DNA of 64,000 bases from Allomyces arbusculus. Its lineage: Eukaryota > Blastocladiomycota > Blastocladiomycetes > Blastocladiales > Blastocladiaceae. Every line of letters starts with the position of its first letter. Position 1 is the first letter of the stretch. Of the stretch, positions 26,201 to 37,346 are shown one piece after another. The notes under the pieces were generated by a model that had not been told where the DNA came from, ran no database searches, and saw only the letters and a list, made by a program, of their open reading frames with translations. The translations under genes and the position numbers were made by a program. The stretch spans positions 1 to 64,000 of the forward strand of contig JADHYV010000012.1 of the NCBI GenBank assembly GCA_027604705.1. The letters run 5' to 3'.

Positions 26201-26398
26201 GCAGTCGCGCCGAACGCGGCCACCGACGCGCTCGTGCAGTCGATGCTCGCGCACGTCGCAGCGTCGCATCGGGCCGCAGCGGCCGCGGCCGCCGCCGCCG
26301 CACAGGCGTCGACGTCCGGCGGGCCGGTGATTGAGCCGCTGGAGCCAGGGTCGCCAACGGCTCGCGACTGGCCGGGAGGGCCCACAGCGCAGTCGTAG
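23250..26398 (+). CDS. Heat shock factor-type transcription factor
   Basis: The exons are 23250-23860, 24202-25469 and 25539-26398, giving about 912 residues. The HSF DNA-binding domain (about 195-300) is split by a 341-nt intron: exon 1 ends IPSFIKKLFQ and exon 2 continues LLHDARFHDFFEWADDG. The recognition-helix region is TLFKQRHFQSFLRQLNIYGF, followed by GIYFTHTTFRRYNHD. A heptad-like coil at about 528-585 (MQLAQLRRQYSSTAQDMRRL) may be the HR-A/B trimerisation region. The rest is low complexity: His-rich N-terminus, Pro runs, poly-Ala and Gly. HSFs bind nGAAn repeats and drive chaperone genes. The intron at 25470-25538 is 69 nt with no stop, so retention adds 23 residues. The start at 23250 is the first ATG of a good context in frame. 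Confidence 0.9.
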
Positions 26399-26837
26399 GA
26401 ATGACGGGGTGTTTGTACGCTGGAAGTCCTCTTTTTCTATTTATCTTTTTGAAAAGCCGCTGGAAGGAACGGCGGCACCGGTCGGGACAGGTCCCGCGCC
26501 GGCCGTGTGCGCGTAAGAGTGACGCAGCGAGGATGATGGCGGCGCGCACGATGGAAAGGGTGGAGATGCGCGCGCCGGTCGAACATACCACGATGGGATG
26601 GTGGGCCCTATTTCTCTTTTCTCTCCGTTTTTCCTTATTTTCTTCCTGTGTTTGGGCGCGACAAAGGGAAAATTATTTTTTAATAGAAAATCACCGGGTT
26701 GCTGGATGCGTTGATGGTCCGCTGTTTTCCTAGCTTCAGAGCGGCTCAAGTAGCAGGCATAAAGACCATCGCTCAAGAACAACATGATCCATTCGCCGGA
26801 ACACAAATCAGAAAAAAAGTATCACCCGACGCCCAGA
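26399..26837. other. Convergent 3' region between HSF and the CDK gene
   Basis: This holds the two 3' ends. It is AT-richer than the coding DNA, with T-rich runs such as tttttctatttatctttttg and ttatttttt that suit 3'-end processing. No gene is seen. Confidence 0.55.
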
Positions 26838-29800
26838 TCACACGTTCTCCACCTTCACCTCTTCCTCCACCGTCGATGTCGCCGGTGTCCCCTCCTCCTC
26901 CTTGACCGGGTCGACCGCCGCTGTTACCGGTGCCGCCGCCGCCGCGCTCGTGCTCGGCACATCCACATTCCCCACCACCACCCCCGCTGGCGTCGGCGGT
27001 GGCGGCGGCGGCGCTCCCGGCACGACTCGGATCCTCGGCCGCCCCGGCTGCTTCTTTGGTGTCGGCTGGACCGTGACCACCTCCATCGGCATCCCCGGCG
27101 GCGCGCCCGACGCCGGCGGTACGACCTCGGCCGCCGCCTTTTTCCTCGCGCGCGGCTTATCGCCCCCATCCGCATCGGCCGATTTTTTCCGCGCGCGCGG
27201 CGTCGACGCGGGCGGCGGTCCGAAACATGACGTGGCTTTCCGCGCGCGCTTAGCTGCTGGCGGCGGGGACGACGCGCTGAGCGGTAACCGCGCTTCGAAA
27301 ATGCCTTCGTCGTAGACCCCCGCGTGCAGCGACGCGTAGGATTGCACGCGAGCCGCGGCTTGTCGGCGGCTGGTCCGTCGCGCGGGGGCTGCGGGCTCGG
27401 GGGCTGCTGGGTCTGCGGGCGCGGGGGAAATCACCACGGGGGGCGTCACGTTGGCGTCGGTGGTGGGCGTGGTCTCGACTGGCGGCGCGGCGAGGGCCGG
27501 GGCCGCGGCGTCGGGGGAGGTCAACGGTGGGGTTGCCTCTCGCGGCGGCGGCGGCACGGGTTCTGCCGCAGCCGGCCCAGGTAATACGCGCGCCACGGGC
27601 ATCGACTCGGCCGGCGTGCCGCGCACGATCCGGCGGCGCTTAACCGGCTTGGCGGGGGTCGCGGGCACGTCGGTCGTTGTCGCGTCGGTCGTCGTCGCGT
27701 CGATCGTTCCCGTGGAGGCAGGATCACCGGGCGCAGGCGCTTGGCGCGACGGACTGGTCACGGGCGACGTGAGTGGTGGGAGCCCGTTGGTCGGCTCGGT
27801 GGGCCGCGTGCTCGTGTCATTGGCGGGCGGCGCGTGGACGGCAGGCAAGTCGGTCTGCGACAACCGCGCCTGTTTGGCGAGTCCGAGGAGCATTTCGGCG
27901 GCCACAGCCTCGGCGTCGTCGATGTCCATCAAGTCAGGAATCGACGTATCAAGCGGCATGGACAGTTCGAGTGGACGAGATGGACCGAGCATTATCACCG
28001 GTTTCGAGGGTTCGAGCGGCTTGGGTGATGCAGCGAGCTTGGCCGCGTCAACCGACTTCGGCGAGTGCGCGACCTTGGTCACTTCCACCGACTTGGGGTA
28101 TTGGATCGTCGCGTCCAATCGCGTCTCGCGTGCGTCGACGGGCATCGGCTGGTTGCGGCGCGGCGACAAGGGATCGTGCTGCCGGGGCGACTCCTTTCGC
28201 TGCTGCTCCAACGGCGCTTCGCAAACCTCCTCCATCTTGACGTCCACCACCGGCTCAACCTCCATCGGCTCCGGCTCCGGTTCCGGCGGCGGCGTCGGGC
28301 ACCGCGCAAGCGCCAGCTCCACGAGCGGCGCCGGGACCCCCTCGGCCGACGCCAACGCGAGCGCCGCAAACCGACTCGCGCCACCCCCACCCAATCCCGG
28401 CGGCTGCTGTGCATCCAATGCCGCTGCCGCGCGCGCCAGCGCGAGCGTCGATGCCGCATGCGCGACCGTGGCCGAGACGCGCAACGACGGCGCTGTCGGC
28501 CCCGCCGCCATAGCAGTCCGTTTCCCGCTACGTGGCGGACGCACCGACGTGACAACGTGTGCGGGCGAGGACGCTGCCCCCGCATCGTTCGTGGGAGCTG
28601 GCGCGGCGACGGCCGCGGCGCGTTTCCGCTGCTTCGACTCGAATTCGTGCCAGTGGTCGGCGTCGTCCAACGTCTCGAGAACGCTCCGCGGCGGGATGGG
28701 CCGTGGCGCCGTGCGGAAATACGTATGGTCGAGCGCCTGTGCGGCTGAGGGACGGTGTGCCGGATTCAGTTGCAGCAAGGCATCGACTAATTCGAACGCG
28801 GCTGCGGCCGACGCGGGGGTCTCTCCGTCAGCAATCGCGTGGTCGGCGGGGACAGCCGTCGATCCGCTGGCGGTGGGCTCGAGCATGAACGCGGCGCCAA
28901 ACAGGTCCCTCAGTCGCCTTGGTTTCGGGGCCGAGGGGCGCACAAGTTCAAACCACTGCAAGTCAACTACGTCCGGCCAGTCGATGACGTTGGGCGACCC
29001 GCACGCCTTGTAGACGTGCTCGATCTGCGACAGTTCGTCGGTGCCGGGGAACGCCGGGCGGTGCAGGAACAATTCGAGCAGGATGCACCCGGCTGACCAG
29101 AGGTCGATGGCAGGTGCGTACCGCGTCGATCCGAGCAGGAGCTCAATCGGGCGATACCACAGCGTGATCACGCGGTTTGTCATTTCCAGCGCGGGCTTCC
29201 CGTGCACCGGCGTATCGGTCTCGCCGTGGTGGTGCGACGACGGTGCTGTCGAGAGCACTTGCCGCGCAAGCCCGAAATCCGCCAGTTTCAACTCGCCGTG
29301 CCGGTTCAGCAACATGTTCGACCCCTTGATGTCGCGATGCATGATCCCGCGCGCGTGCAAAAACGCGAGCGCCTGCATCAGTTGCTGCACGAGCGACTTG
29401 ATATGTTCGGCGCGAAACCGGACATGCGGGTGCTGCAAAATGCCCGCCAAATCGTGCTGCATGTACTCGAACACCATGTAGACGTAGGTCTGGGGCTGGC
29501 CCATCGGAGCTGCAGCGGGTGTCGTCGTCGGAGACTCAGTTGCGCCGGTATTTGCGACCGTTTCCAGTGCCACGTCATTGAGCGCAATAATGTTCGGGTG
29601 CTTGACTTGTTGCAACAGTTGCATTTCACGCACCGCCGTGATCGGGAACCCGTCGCGGTCCTTTTCAATCCGGATGCGTTTCAGCGCCACCAGTTGGCCC
29701 GTTTTCGGGTGCCGCGCGCGGAAGACTTTGCCGTAGGTGCCCTCGCCGACTTGCGCGAGCGTCTCGTAGTAGTCGGGCCCCGTTGGTGGGGTCGGCGCGA

Positions 29801-31617
29801 CAATGTATGCTGGGTCCGCTGCAGGCGTCGCTGCCAATTCGCCCGGTGCGGGTAACGGTGCCATGACCACATCCAGCACGTCCAACGCCGCGGCCACGGG
29901 CGGTGGAGGCGGGATCACCATCGGAATCGGGATCGGGACTGGCATCGGCGCAGGGGACCGCGGCCGCATCATTGGCGGCGGCGTGCGCATGCGCATCATG
30001 GGCGGTGGCGGTGGGGGAGACCGCGACCGCCTCGACGGCGGCGGAGAACGCATCCGCATCGGTGGTGGCGGGGTTGGCGACCGTGACGGCGGGAACGCCG
30101 CGTACCGCGCACTGCCCGACCGCGAGTACGGCGGCGGGGAACGCGACCGAGACCGCGGCGGTGGTGCACGTGATCGGCGCGACCAGGACGGGCTCGGCGA
30201 GCGCGATCGCCGAGAAGGCGGTGGGAGTGGGGACGGCGCGCGCCGGGATGACCGCCGTGGTGGCGAGAGTGGGGGTAGTGGAGCGCGGTGGCTGCTGCTA
30301 GACAGTACGCCGGGCGGACGACGGGACGACCGCGGTGGGGACATGCCACGCATATCGCGGTCGCGCGGGTCGCGCTCACGTGGATCACGGTCGCGCGGAT
30401 CCCGGTCACGCACATCGCGGTCGCGCGGAGACCGATCACGCACATCGCGGTCCCGCGGATCACGGTCCCGCGCGTCGTGCGTGTGCCGCAACGACGAGCG
30501 CCGCTGTGGGGACCGCGCGCGGTCGTAGGGAGCGGGCGACATGCGCCGGTCGCGCGCGCCGGGCGAGGATCCACGTGAATACGGAACCGGGTCGCGCGAC
30601 ACACCACGGCGCCGCGGTGGTGGCGCGGGGTATGATGGGCTCGGAGGCCGGCGCGACGACCTCCCAGAGGAATATCCAGGTGGGGGTGGGGGTGGGGGCG
30701 GAGGTGACGGCCGCGGCGCGTCGACGTAGGCCGGCGCACGACGGCGCATAGGGGAGGGAGGCACCTCGCCGAGTTCGCCGGCTTCACGGTCAGCCGAGTC
30801 CGGCGGTCCGCCTGGCATCACCTGCAGCAGTAAAGAGAACGGGAAGTCGCGAGAAGTCAGCAACAAGACATTCAATTCTGCAAAACATGAACAATCGAAT
30901 CCGCACCATGGGCTCAGGTACTGGCGGCGCACCAGGCGTCGGGAGCAGCCCCTCGTCCATTTCCCCGCGCCCAGATGGGGCAGAAGCGCGCGGACTCAAG
31001 GGCGCAGCACGTGCTGACGACGCCGACGGCGGCGGCGGCGGCGGTGGGCGCGGGTACGGCGTCCGACCGCGCGGTGGAGGAGGAGACGATCTCGGCGCAC
31101 GGTCGTCGCGTGCATCCGCGTGGCGCCGCGATTCGTACTCGTGCCCGCCATGCGACCGGCGACTGGACCCATACGTGCGGCCGCCCACGTCTAAATCATC
31201 CCTATCGTCGTGCCCGCGGTGCGCATACGACGACCGAGACGGCGCCGAGCGCCTTTCCGGCGGTGGAGGCGGCGGTGGGGCGTCATACGCGTGCCTCGAC
31301 GATGTATGCGAGTGCGAGTGCGAGTGCCGCGAGCTGCTCGAGTGCATGCGCGGCGGGGGCGGCGGCGGCGGCGAGGGGCCACGGCGGTGCGACGACCGCG
31401 GTGGAGGCGGCGGAGACCGCGACCTGGATCGCGACCGCGCACGCGAGTACGATGACCGCGACGAGTAATGGTGTGGTGCGCCCGGCGGGCCGCCGTAGCC
31501 GGGCGGCGGCGGCGCGTAGGCATGGTGCGGGCGGCTTGAGCGGCGTGCCGACGACGCGCGTGACGGCGGCGGCGACCGTGATGGCGACCGCGACCATCCA
31601 TGCGAGTGACGGCCCAT
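26838..31617 (-). CDS. CDK12/CTK1-like transcription-elongation kinase
   Basis: The exons are 31617-30907 and 30821-26838, giving 1564 residues; the second exon is almost 4 kb without an intron. Residues 1-560 are rich in Arg/Ser and Pro, with RSRSRSRSP and a tandem Arg-Asp block, like the RS domain of CDK12/13 that directs the kinase to splicing speckles. The kinase domain (about 586-934) has VGEGTYGKVF, the cyclin-binding helix PITAVRE (PITAIRE in CDK12/CTK1, PITALRE in CDK9), HRDIKGSNMLL, DFGLAR and the T-loop TNRVITLWYRPIELLLG. These kinases pair with cyclin K/T and phosphorylate Ser2 of the RNA polymerase II tail. An insert (TESPTTTPAAAPMG) lies before the hinge. The 630-residue tail is disordered, with a late basic KKSADADGGDKPRARKKA-like segment. 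CDK9/Bur1 is the alternative. Confidence 0.9.
30355..30480 (-). repeat. Tandem repeat encoding Arg-Asp units
   Basis: About 125 bases of degenerate 12-15-base units (cgcggatcacggtcg types) encode RDRDPRDRDVRDRS-like repeats in the N-terminal disordered region of the CDK12-like kinase. Mixed-charge RD repeats of this kind occur in nuclear-speckle proteins. Confidence 0.7.
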
Positions 31618-32444
31618 AGTGCAGGCGTTTGACGAACGGGTGGGCGGGTTCGAGTGCGAGGACAGCGGTTCCTTCTGGAGCAAGTGCCTGGAGCACCGAC
31701 GGCGCGAGCGCCGCGGCGGGACGAGAACAGTGCGGGCACTGCGTGGGCAGAAAGCGGCGGTGCTGGCGCGCGGAGCAGCCGGACTCGTCGTCGGCTGCGT
31801 CGTCGGGCAGGACACGACCGTGGCCGTGGTGTCGGCGGAGGTCGAACCTGAGCCGGAACAGTGTCGGTGCGATCACGACTTTACGTAAAGAGAGCGATCG
31901 TATCATGCCGCCGCACGTGCCATTCTCCACCGCACAGCCAACGACGGTGACCCTGGAGACCCCGAGCCTGTCGACATCGGTTGCAGCCCAAACACCAGCA
32001 CACCCATGCTGCTACTTTTTTCCCCGTCCGCCGTGCACCGCTGGGATGCACTTCATTACAGAAACTGCTGAGTCGCGCCAAGCAAGGCCACCGCTGGGTC
32101 AAGCGAGTTTTATGCCCCCGGTCAGCGCGTCTGATGCGCACCTCTCTCTGCTGCTCGATGCCGTCTTGTCCGAGGGTGTGTAACGCGGATTGACCTGTGC
32201 GTGCCGCCGCTGCTGGCGCCGACTATGACGCCAAACCGGACGCTGAGTGTGTGCGCCGCGGACAAGCTAACCACGTTTCAAAGGGTGGACAGTGTCGGAC
32301 TAAATGTAAATGCGCATCGTGCAATAATGAAAACCGTTTTTGATTGATTTTGATGTCGGACCTGCGCCCGGCCTTCCTGTACACGCGACGCGTCGCAGCG
32401 TCCTCCACGCTCCCGTACCCCTCGTGTCGACACGACTTCTCCAA
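31618..32444. other. Intergenic, no gene supported
   Basis: Between the start of the CDK12-like gene and the 3' end of PSMA6, both minus. A plus-strand ORF at 31629-32183 lacks protein character. The stretch must contain the kinase promoter. Confidence 0.5.
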
Positions 32445-33638
32445 TTAGTCGCGCTCCGCAATGCGCGTCAGGAACGCGTCGATCTCGGCCTCCGACAGCG
32501 TGCGGAACCGCTCGCTGCCCTGCACCACGCCAATTTCAATGTCCTTGGCCTTGAAGTCGGCCGACAGCGTCGACGACAGCGACGTGATGGCCAGCTACAG
32601 TCACGAAATAGGTGAGCAAACTCTTTCACCCCGAATGCATCGCGAAGCGCACGCAAAATCGCACCTCCACAGCCGCGTCCAGGTCGAGCGACTCGCAAAC
32701 GTTCGGCTTCTTGAACTTCTTCTCCAGCAGGTTGAAGGCCTCCTGATGTTTGGTACCCGCGCACGTTGCCTTGTACCCGACATAGTACCCAGCCGGGTCC
32801 ACCTTGAACACTTGCGGGCCCGACTCCTCGTCAACGGCAATCAGGATCATGGCTAAATAAACGCCGCCAAAGATTGGATCAAACGGCATCGGTTCCCGCT
32901 GGGATGAACAAAAACGCACGTACAGACACCCAATGGCCGCATCGCCGCCTGCTGAGTGTAGACCTGGTTGATTGACGCCATGCGCTTGGCCAGCATGTCG
33001 ACCGGAATGTTGTAGCCATACTTGTACCGGTACTCGGCGGCCTCGGCACGCGCACGCATCACTTGCGCGCGCGCATCGGCTATCCAGAGTGCAGTCGTCG
33101 AGGTGAGCAGAAGTGGGCACGGACGCGTTGGTGCCAATCACACGTACGCAGCAATCCCGTCATGACGCAGCCAATGTGTGTCGTAATCGCGAAAATGTGC
33201 GTCATTGTCGACGGGTCCAGGAGCACATCCTAGATGCGAAACCAACTGGATCAGACCGTGTCTGAGACCAATCCAGCGCGCACTTGGTCGGTCCACGAGC
33301 AAGCACGCGCGCGCGCGTGTCAGCGGCAATTTCGCGTCGCCGTGGTCAAGAACAAACTCCGCTCTTAATCTTGGACCAACGACGCGCCTCCACTGGCAGC
33401 ATGATTCGACTTTGACGCGGCTCGGAAATCATGGACCGACGCAACCATGCGATCCGCGATGGCATACCGGCACTTTCTTCTGCGTGATGATCACGGCGCA
33501 GTCCTTTCCGCGCAGCGCAATCGACGTGATGTTTTGCGAGGTGATGGCCTTGAACGCATACTCGACCTGGTAGAGCCGGCCCTCAGGCGAGAAGATGGTG
33601 ATGTGGCGATCGTAGCCGGAACTGTTGCCGCGGCTCAT
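32445..33638 (-). CDS. PSMA6: 20S proteasome subunit alpha type-6 (alpha1)
   Basis: The exons are 33638-33468, 33229-33148, 33079-32930, 32852-32665 and 32594-32445. They give 246 residues, the same length as human PSMA6. The alpha-subunit N-terminal motif is clear ([20 protein letters not shown]), then [45 protein letters not shown] and the C-terminal [13 protein letters not shown]. It forms part of the outer ring that gates the 20S core particle in nucleus and cytosol. Catalytic threonine is absent, as in all alpha subunits. It is divergent from SLC25A38, with 537 bases between the two starts. Confidence 0.96.
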
Positions 33639-34175
33639 AGTGGCGGGTCCAAAAAAAATCGGGTGCTAGGTCGGTGGTGCTGGTTGCGGTCGCGCTCGCC
33701 GGTTGGTCGCGGTGACAGCAGCGTCAAGACGATGGTGGTCGTTGTGGCCGGCCAGCTCGAAGCGAGGTCGAAGCGAGGTCGAAGCGCGTGGTTGCGGCAG
33801 ATGACGAGCGCGCGTGTCGCGCACCTGACTTTCGCGTGCGCTCAAGGTGAGAGACACTTTGGTCTCGCACACTGCCGCGCCGTCACGTGCGGCGCGCCGA
33901 TCAACAGGGCAACGAGCCGTCGCTTCTCGAGTCGCCGGGCCTGCTCGCCGACAGCTCCCTGCCCGCGTCGCCGTTTGCGTCCGATCTGGCAACACGGCTC
34001 GCAACGTGTCGGCACGAGCGCCCCATCCCTGCTGACAACCGCGGCGGCCTGTCCCTGCTGCGCTGCTCGCCCCAACACTGGACCCGCACAGGTGTTTTGA
34101 CGACCGGCAATTTATATCGACCAACCACCTCGACCGACCGACCGACCAACCGACCAACCGTCAACAAGTGCATCC
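33639..34175. promoter_or_regulatory. Divergent promoter region PSMA6 / SLC25A38
   Basis: The two genes start at 33638 (minus) and 34176 (plus), so both promoters lie here. Two short tandem repeats are visible: cgaagcgaggt in about three copies at 33757-33786, and ccga/ccaa tetramers at 34130-34160 just before the SLC25A38 start. I see no convincing proteasome-associated control element. Confidence 0.5.
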
Positions 34176-35650
34176 ATGTCGATCCCCGCTGCAGCGGCAA
34201 CCACCACCAACGCAGCACCGCTCGCGGCTGCTGCCCTTGCCATGGCCACGTCGCCAACGACAAGCAATGCTGCCATCACCACCGCACCCCCAACCGCCAA
34301 TCCGTCCATGTCTCCGGCAGCACGCGCAAAACCACCACCGGCCATCCATTTACTCGGCGGGGCTATTTCGGGCATGACGACATGCGTTGCGCTGCAGCCT
34401 CTCGACGTCGTCAAGACGCGATTGCAACAAGAAGCAGCAAATCACGGAACGACTGTCGCCAACGCTGCACGGCAAACGGGGTCGTTGAGCGCATTGCATG
34501 CGCGCATCGCCAAGTTCCAGGCGCTCGGCGTGTCGGGGTAGGTCTGGACCAATTTTCGCGAATAATTGCGCTTGTCGCTCCGCCACCAACCGACCCCCCT
34601 GACCTGGACCGAGATCATAGCCAAGTACGCGTTATCACCAAGCAGATTGTCGACGAGCGTGGCGTGCAGGGACTTTGGCGTGGTACGACGCCCACAATTG
34701 TCCGGTAGGTCCTGATTTGCTCGCTGGTGCAGCTATGTCGTGCTCTATGCTGACCCGGTTTCGTGCTGTTGGCATCTAGCAACGTTCCGGGCTCGGCGTT
34801 CTACTTCTTCTTCCTGCACCACCTGCGCAGCACGTTTGCGCACCTGCCCTGGCTCTCGCGCGACTCGGCCAATATGATCGCGGGAGCGACTGCGCGCGGC
34901 ACGGCCGGCCTGCTGTTCATGCCGATATCCGTGATCAAGGTCCGGTACGAGAGCTCGGCCTATGCCTACACGAGCATTGCCGGCGCGGCCAGGGATATTG
35001 TCGCCAAGGAGGGCGTGAAGGGTTCGTTTGTCCTTTTCCTGCCCACGACGCGGTCATGCTTCTCTGATCACGATGCATCTTGAAGGATTATTTGCCGGGT
35101 TCGGCGCAACAGCAATGCGCGACGTGCCCTACGCGGGCGTCTACGTCGCGCTCTACGAGCAGCTGAAGGCACTCGGAAACCGCGTCTTGCTCGATTCGAG
35201 CCCAGCCAAGTCGACGGGGTTGAACATGGGCAGCGGCGTGATTGCCGGCACGTTTGCCACGGTTTTGACACAGGTTCGTTGCTGCCTCGACCCCGCCATT
35301 CCATTCGCGGTGCTGACCGCGATCCCCGGTGATGACAGCCATTTGATTTGATCAAAACGCGCGTGCAAGTCGATCCTCACCACTACCCGAATTCGTGGGT
35401 CGCGATTCGCAAAATTTTCACGGTGCGAATTGCATCGAGGTTCACCACGCGCTCATGGGCTCATTTTCTGACTCCGCTTCTCGCTCTTCCTCGCCTTCAG
35501 GCCGAAGGCCTTCGCGGCTTCTTCTCCGGCATGACCCCACGGCTCGTGCGCAAACCGCTGCACGCCGCCATCACCTGGACCGTTTACGAGGAAGTCGTCG
35601 CGATTTGGAACGGGGGACTGCACTCGATTGGCGCGCACCATCACGCATAG
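34176..35650 (+). CDS. SLC25A38: Mitochondrial glycine carrier SLC25A38/Hem25
   Basis: The exons are 34176-34537, 34621-34704, 34780-35021, 35086-35273, 35339-35422 and 35501-35650, giving 369 residues. The three carrier repeats show the signature motif as QPLDVVKTRLQ, MPISVIKVRYES and QPFDLIKTRVQ. Subfamily features are GLWRGTTPTIVRNVPGSAFY, the RYESSAYAYTSI segment of repeat 2, FAGFGATAMRDVPYAGVY and GFFSGMTPRLVRK, which match SLC25A38/Hem25. This carrier imports glycine into mitochondria for the first step of haem synthesis. About 50 residues of Ala/Thr-rich N-terminus precede repeat 1, more than in animals. Two introns use the unusual donor GTTCGT. Confidence 0.93.
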
Positions 35651-35785
35651 CACTGCGCGCGCGCACCGCTGGCCACGTGCATCGTGTCACCGCCAGGCGG
35701 TTCGATTCAATGCTCCCCCGTGATGGGGATCAACGCTCAATGTAAATGGTAAACAAAACTTGTAATACATGCATCATTCATTCGT

Positions 35786-37033
35786 TCAGACATGATCTGC
35801 TCCACTGCGCGCGCCACCGCACCCGCGGTCCTGCTCGTCCTCTTCGGCCTTGGTGAGTCGGGACAGGGCCGCGCGCGCCGCGCGTTCCGCGGGGGTCAGG
35901 TCGCTGGACGTTGATCCGCCGAGCCGGAACGCGCCGCCGACGTACGCGCCGTCGGTGGCGTCGTCGGTGTCGCCAAAGACAGACGACGTGCCGGCGGCGG
36001 CGAGAAGGCGGTTGCCGCGCAATGTCCAGTCAAGCTCGACTAGGATCGCGTTTTGGAGTCAGTCATCGTGGCGGATAAAGAGCGGAACGTCTTGTGCCGG
36101 AAGTACAGACCAACATCCTTGTTCAGCTGCCGGTTCAGCGCATGGAAATTCTCGTCGTGCTCGGACCAAATCATGTGCGCGAGCTCGTGCAACAGCACTT
36201 TGCGCACGGTATCGTAGTGCCGGAACCCTTCAAAATCATCGGTGCGTAGCCGTAATGCAATTACTTGGCCCTTGTTGCGGTTGTACCCGAGAATCGTGTG
36301 TTCTATCACCACGGCAACGCGAGTAAGCACGGGAGACGGACTCGAGCTGGTGGAGAAGGCGCGGCGTACCTGTTGGCGACAGTTCAATCAGTTTCCCGAC
36401 GCGCCACTTGTACTGCTTCATGATCCCGCGAATCCCAACGTCGTTGCGCAACTTGTCGAGGAATGCGCGCGCGCGGTCGGCCATGGGCAGTGGGAGCACG
36501 TCGATCGCGTCGAATCCGACCTCGTCGTCGACGGAACCGACGTGTCGAACATGGCCGCGCGGTGGAGAAGATTGCCCGTAGAGCGAGACGGGTTTATCTA
36601 TTAGCGCGTAGCGTCAGCATTATGGTACGGCACTCTGGTTGGCCGAAACCCGGCGCGCGCGCGGATACGAACATGGTACGGGCGCCTTTTGCCGCTGCAC
36701 TTGCGCGATCGCCTCGGACGTGGACCCCATGAGCAGGAGCTTGGCGGTGCCCGTTGTGGGGACGCCAAACTCGACGAGCAGCTTGGACGCGTCGACGAGC
36801 GATTTACCTTAACCATTCGCGGTTTCCGCGTCAGAAGAACGATCCATAACGCAAAAATGTCATCGAGCGTAGAAGACGTCTTTACCCTTGAACAACAGTT
36901 TTTGGCCCGCAACTGGGACATGCGACCATGCCTCAAGCTGGTCCTTGAGCTCACCCACGGTCATGATGGCCGGGTCGGCGTCGGTCAGCGTGAAGGGTTC
37001 CAGTTTTTGAAACGTGACGGTGATAGTGGCCAT
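35786..37033 (-). CDS. Wss1/WLM-type metalloprotease with N-terminal ubiquitin-like domain
   Basis: The exons are 37033-36886, 36807-36673, 36597-36370, 36302-36111 and 36039-35786, giving 318 residues. Residues 1-85 are ubiquitin-like (MTVGELKDQLEAW, AGQKLLFKGK, AKLLLMGST). The WLM domain follows: IDVLPLPMADRARAFLDKL, GIMKQYKWRVGKLIELSP, GYNRNKGQVIALRLRTDD. It includes the zinc site HELAHMIWSEHDENF (near 208), with the third ligand after five residues. An ELDWTLRGNRLL segment ends the domain. Proteins of this family clear DNA-protein crosslinks and SUMOylated proteins with Cdc48. The Ubl-WLM order is the one seen in fungal and plant relatives rather than in budding-yeast Wss1. The E2/E3 junction uses a GTTCGT donor and is the least certain. 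Confidence 0.87.
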
Positions 37034-37346
37034 GGCGAAAGTCGAGCTCCTGTTACTGAGACGTCGGCATGCGAGGGGGATGTCGGACCTGCCTGTCAGC
37101 TGAAGAGAGGTATAGTTGAGCAATGCAGCTAGTCGGCGACTGATATATTTATTGGGTGTCGTAATCCAAGTACTCAGAGGCAGCAGGCTGCCGCTGGTGT
37201 CAAGGTGGTGGAAGTCGATGACTCTGACAAATGCGGCTGACACAGCCAAAGGAACAAAAACGATGCTGGCCATGTTTCCTTCCAGTCCCATCGACATGCT
37301 TCCACAGCTCAAGTCTGCCCACCAACATGTGCCGCGCAATACCGAA

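Noticed and set aside
27451-29013. 520-codon plus-strand ORF
   Set aside because: It is antisense to the CDK12-like gene, whose frame has kinase motifs; the plus-strand translation is a Gly/Ser/Ala shadow.
30355-30480. Regular repeat considered as a CRISPR-like array
   Set aside because: Units are 12-15 bases, without spacers, and encode Arg-Asp repeats in frame.
35695-35715. T-loop-like ggttcgattc
   Set aside because: No A box or cloverleaf can be drawn upstream of it.
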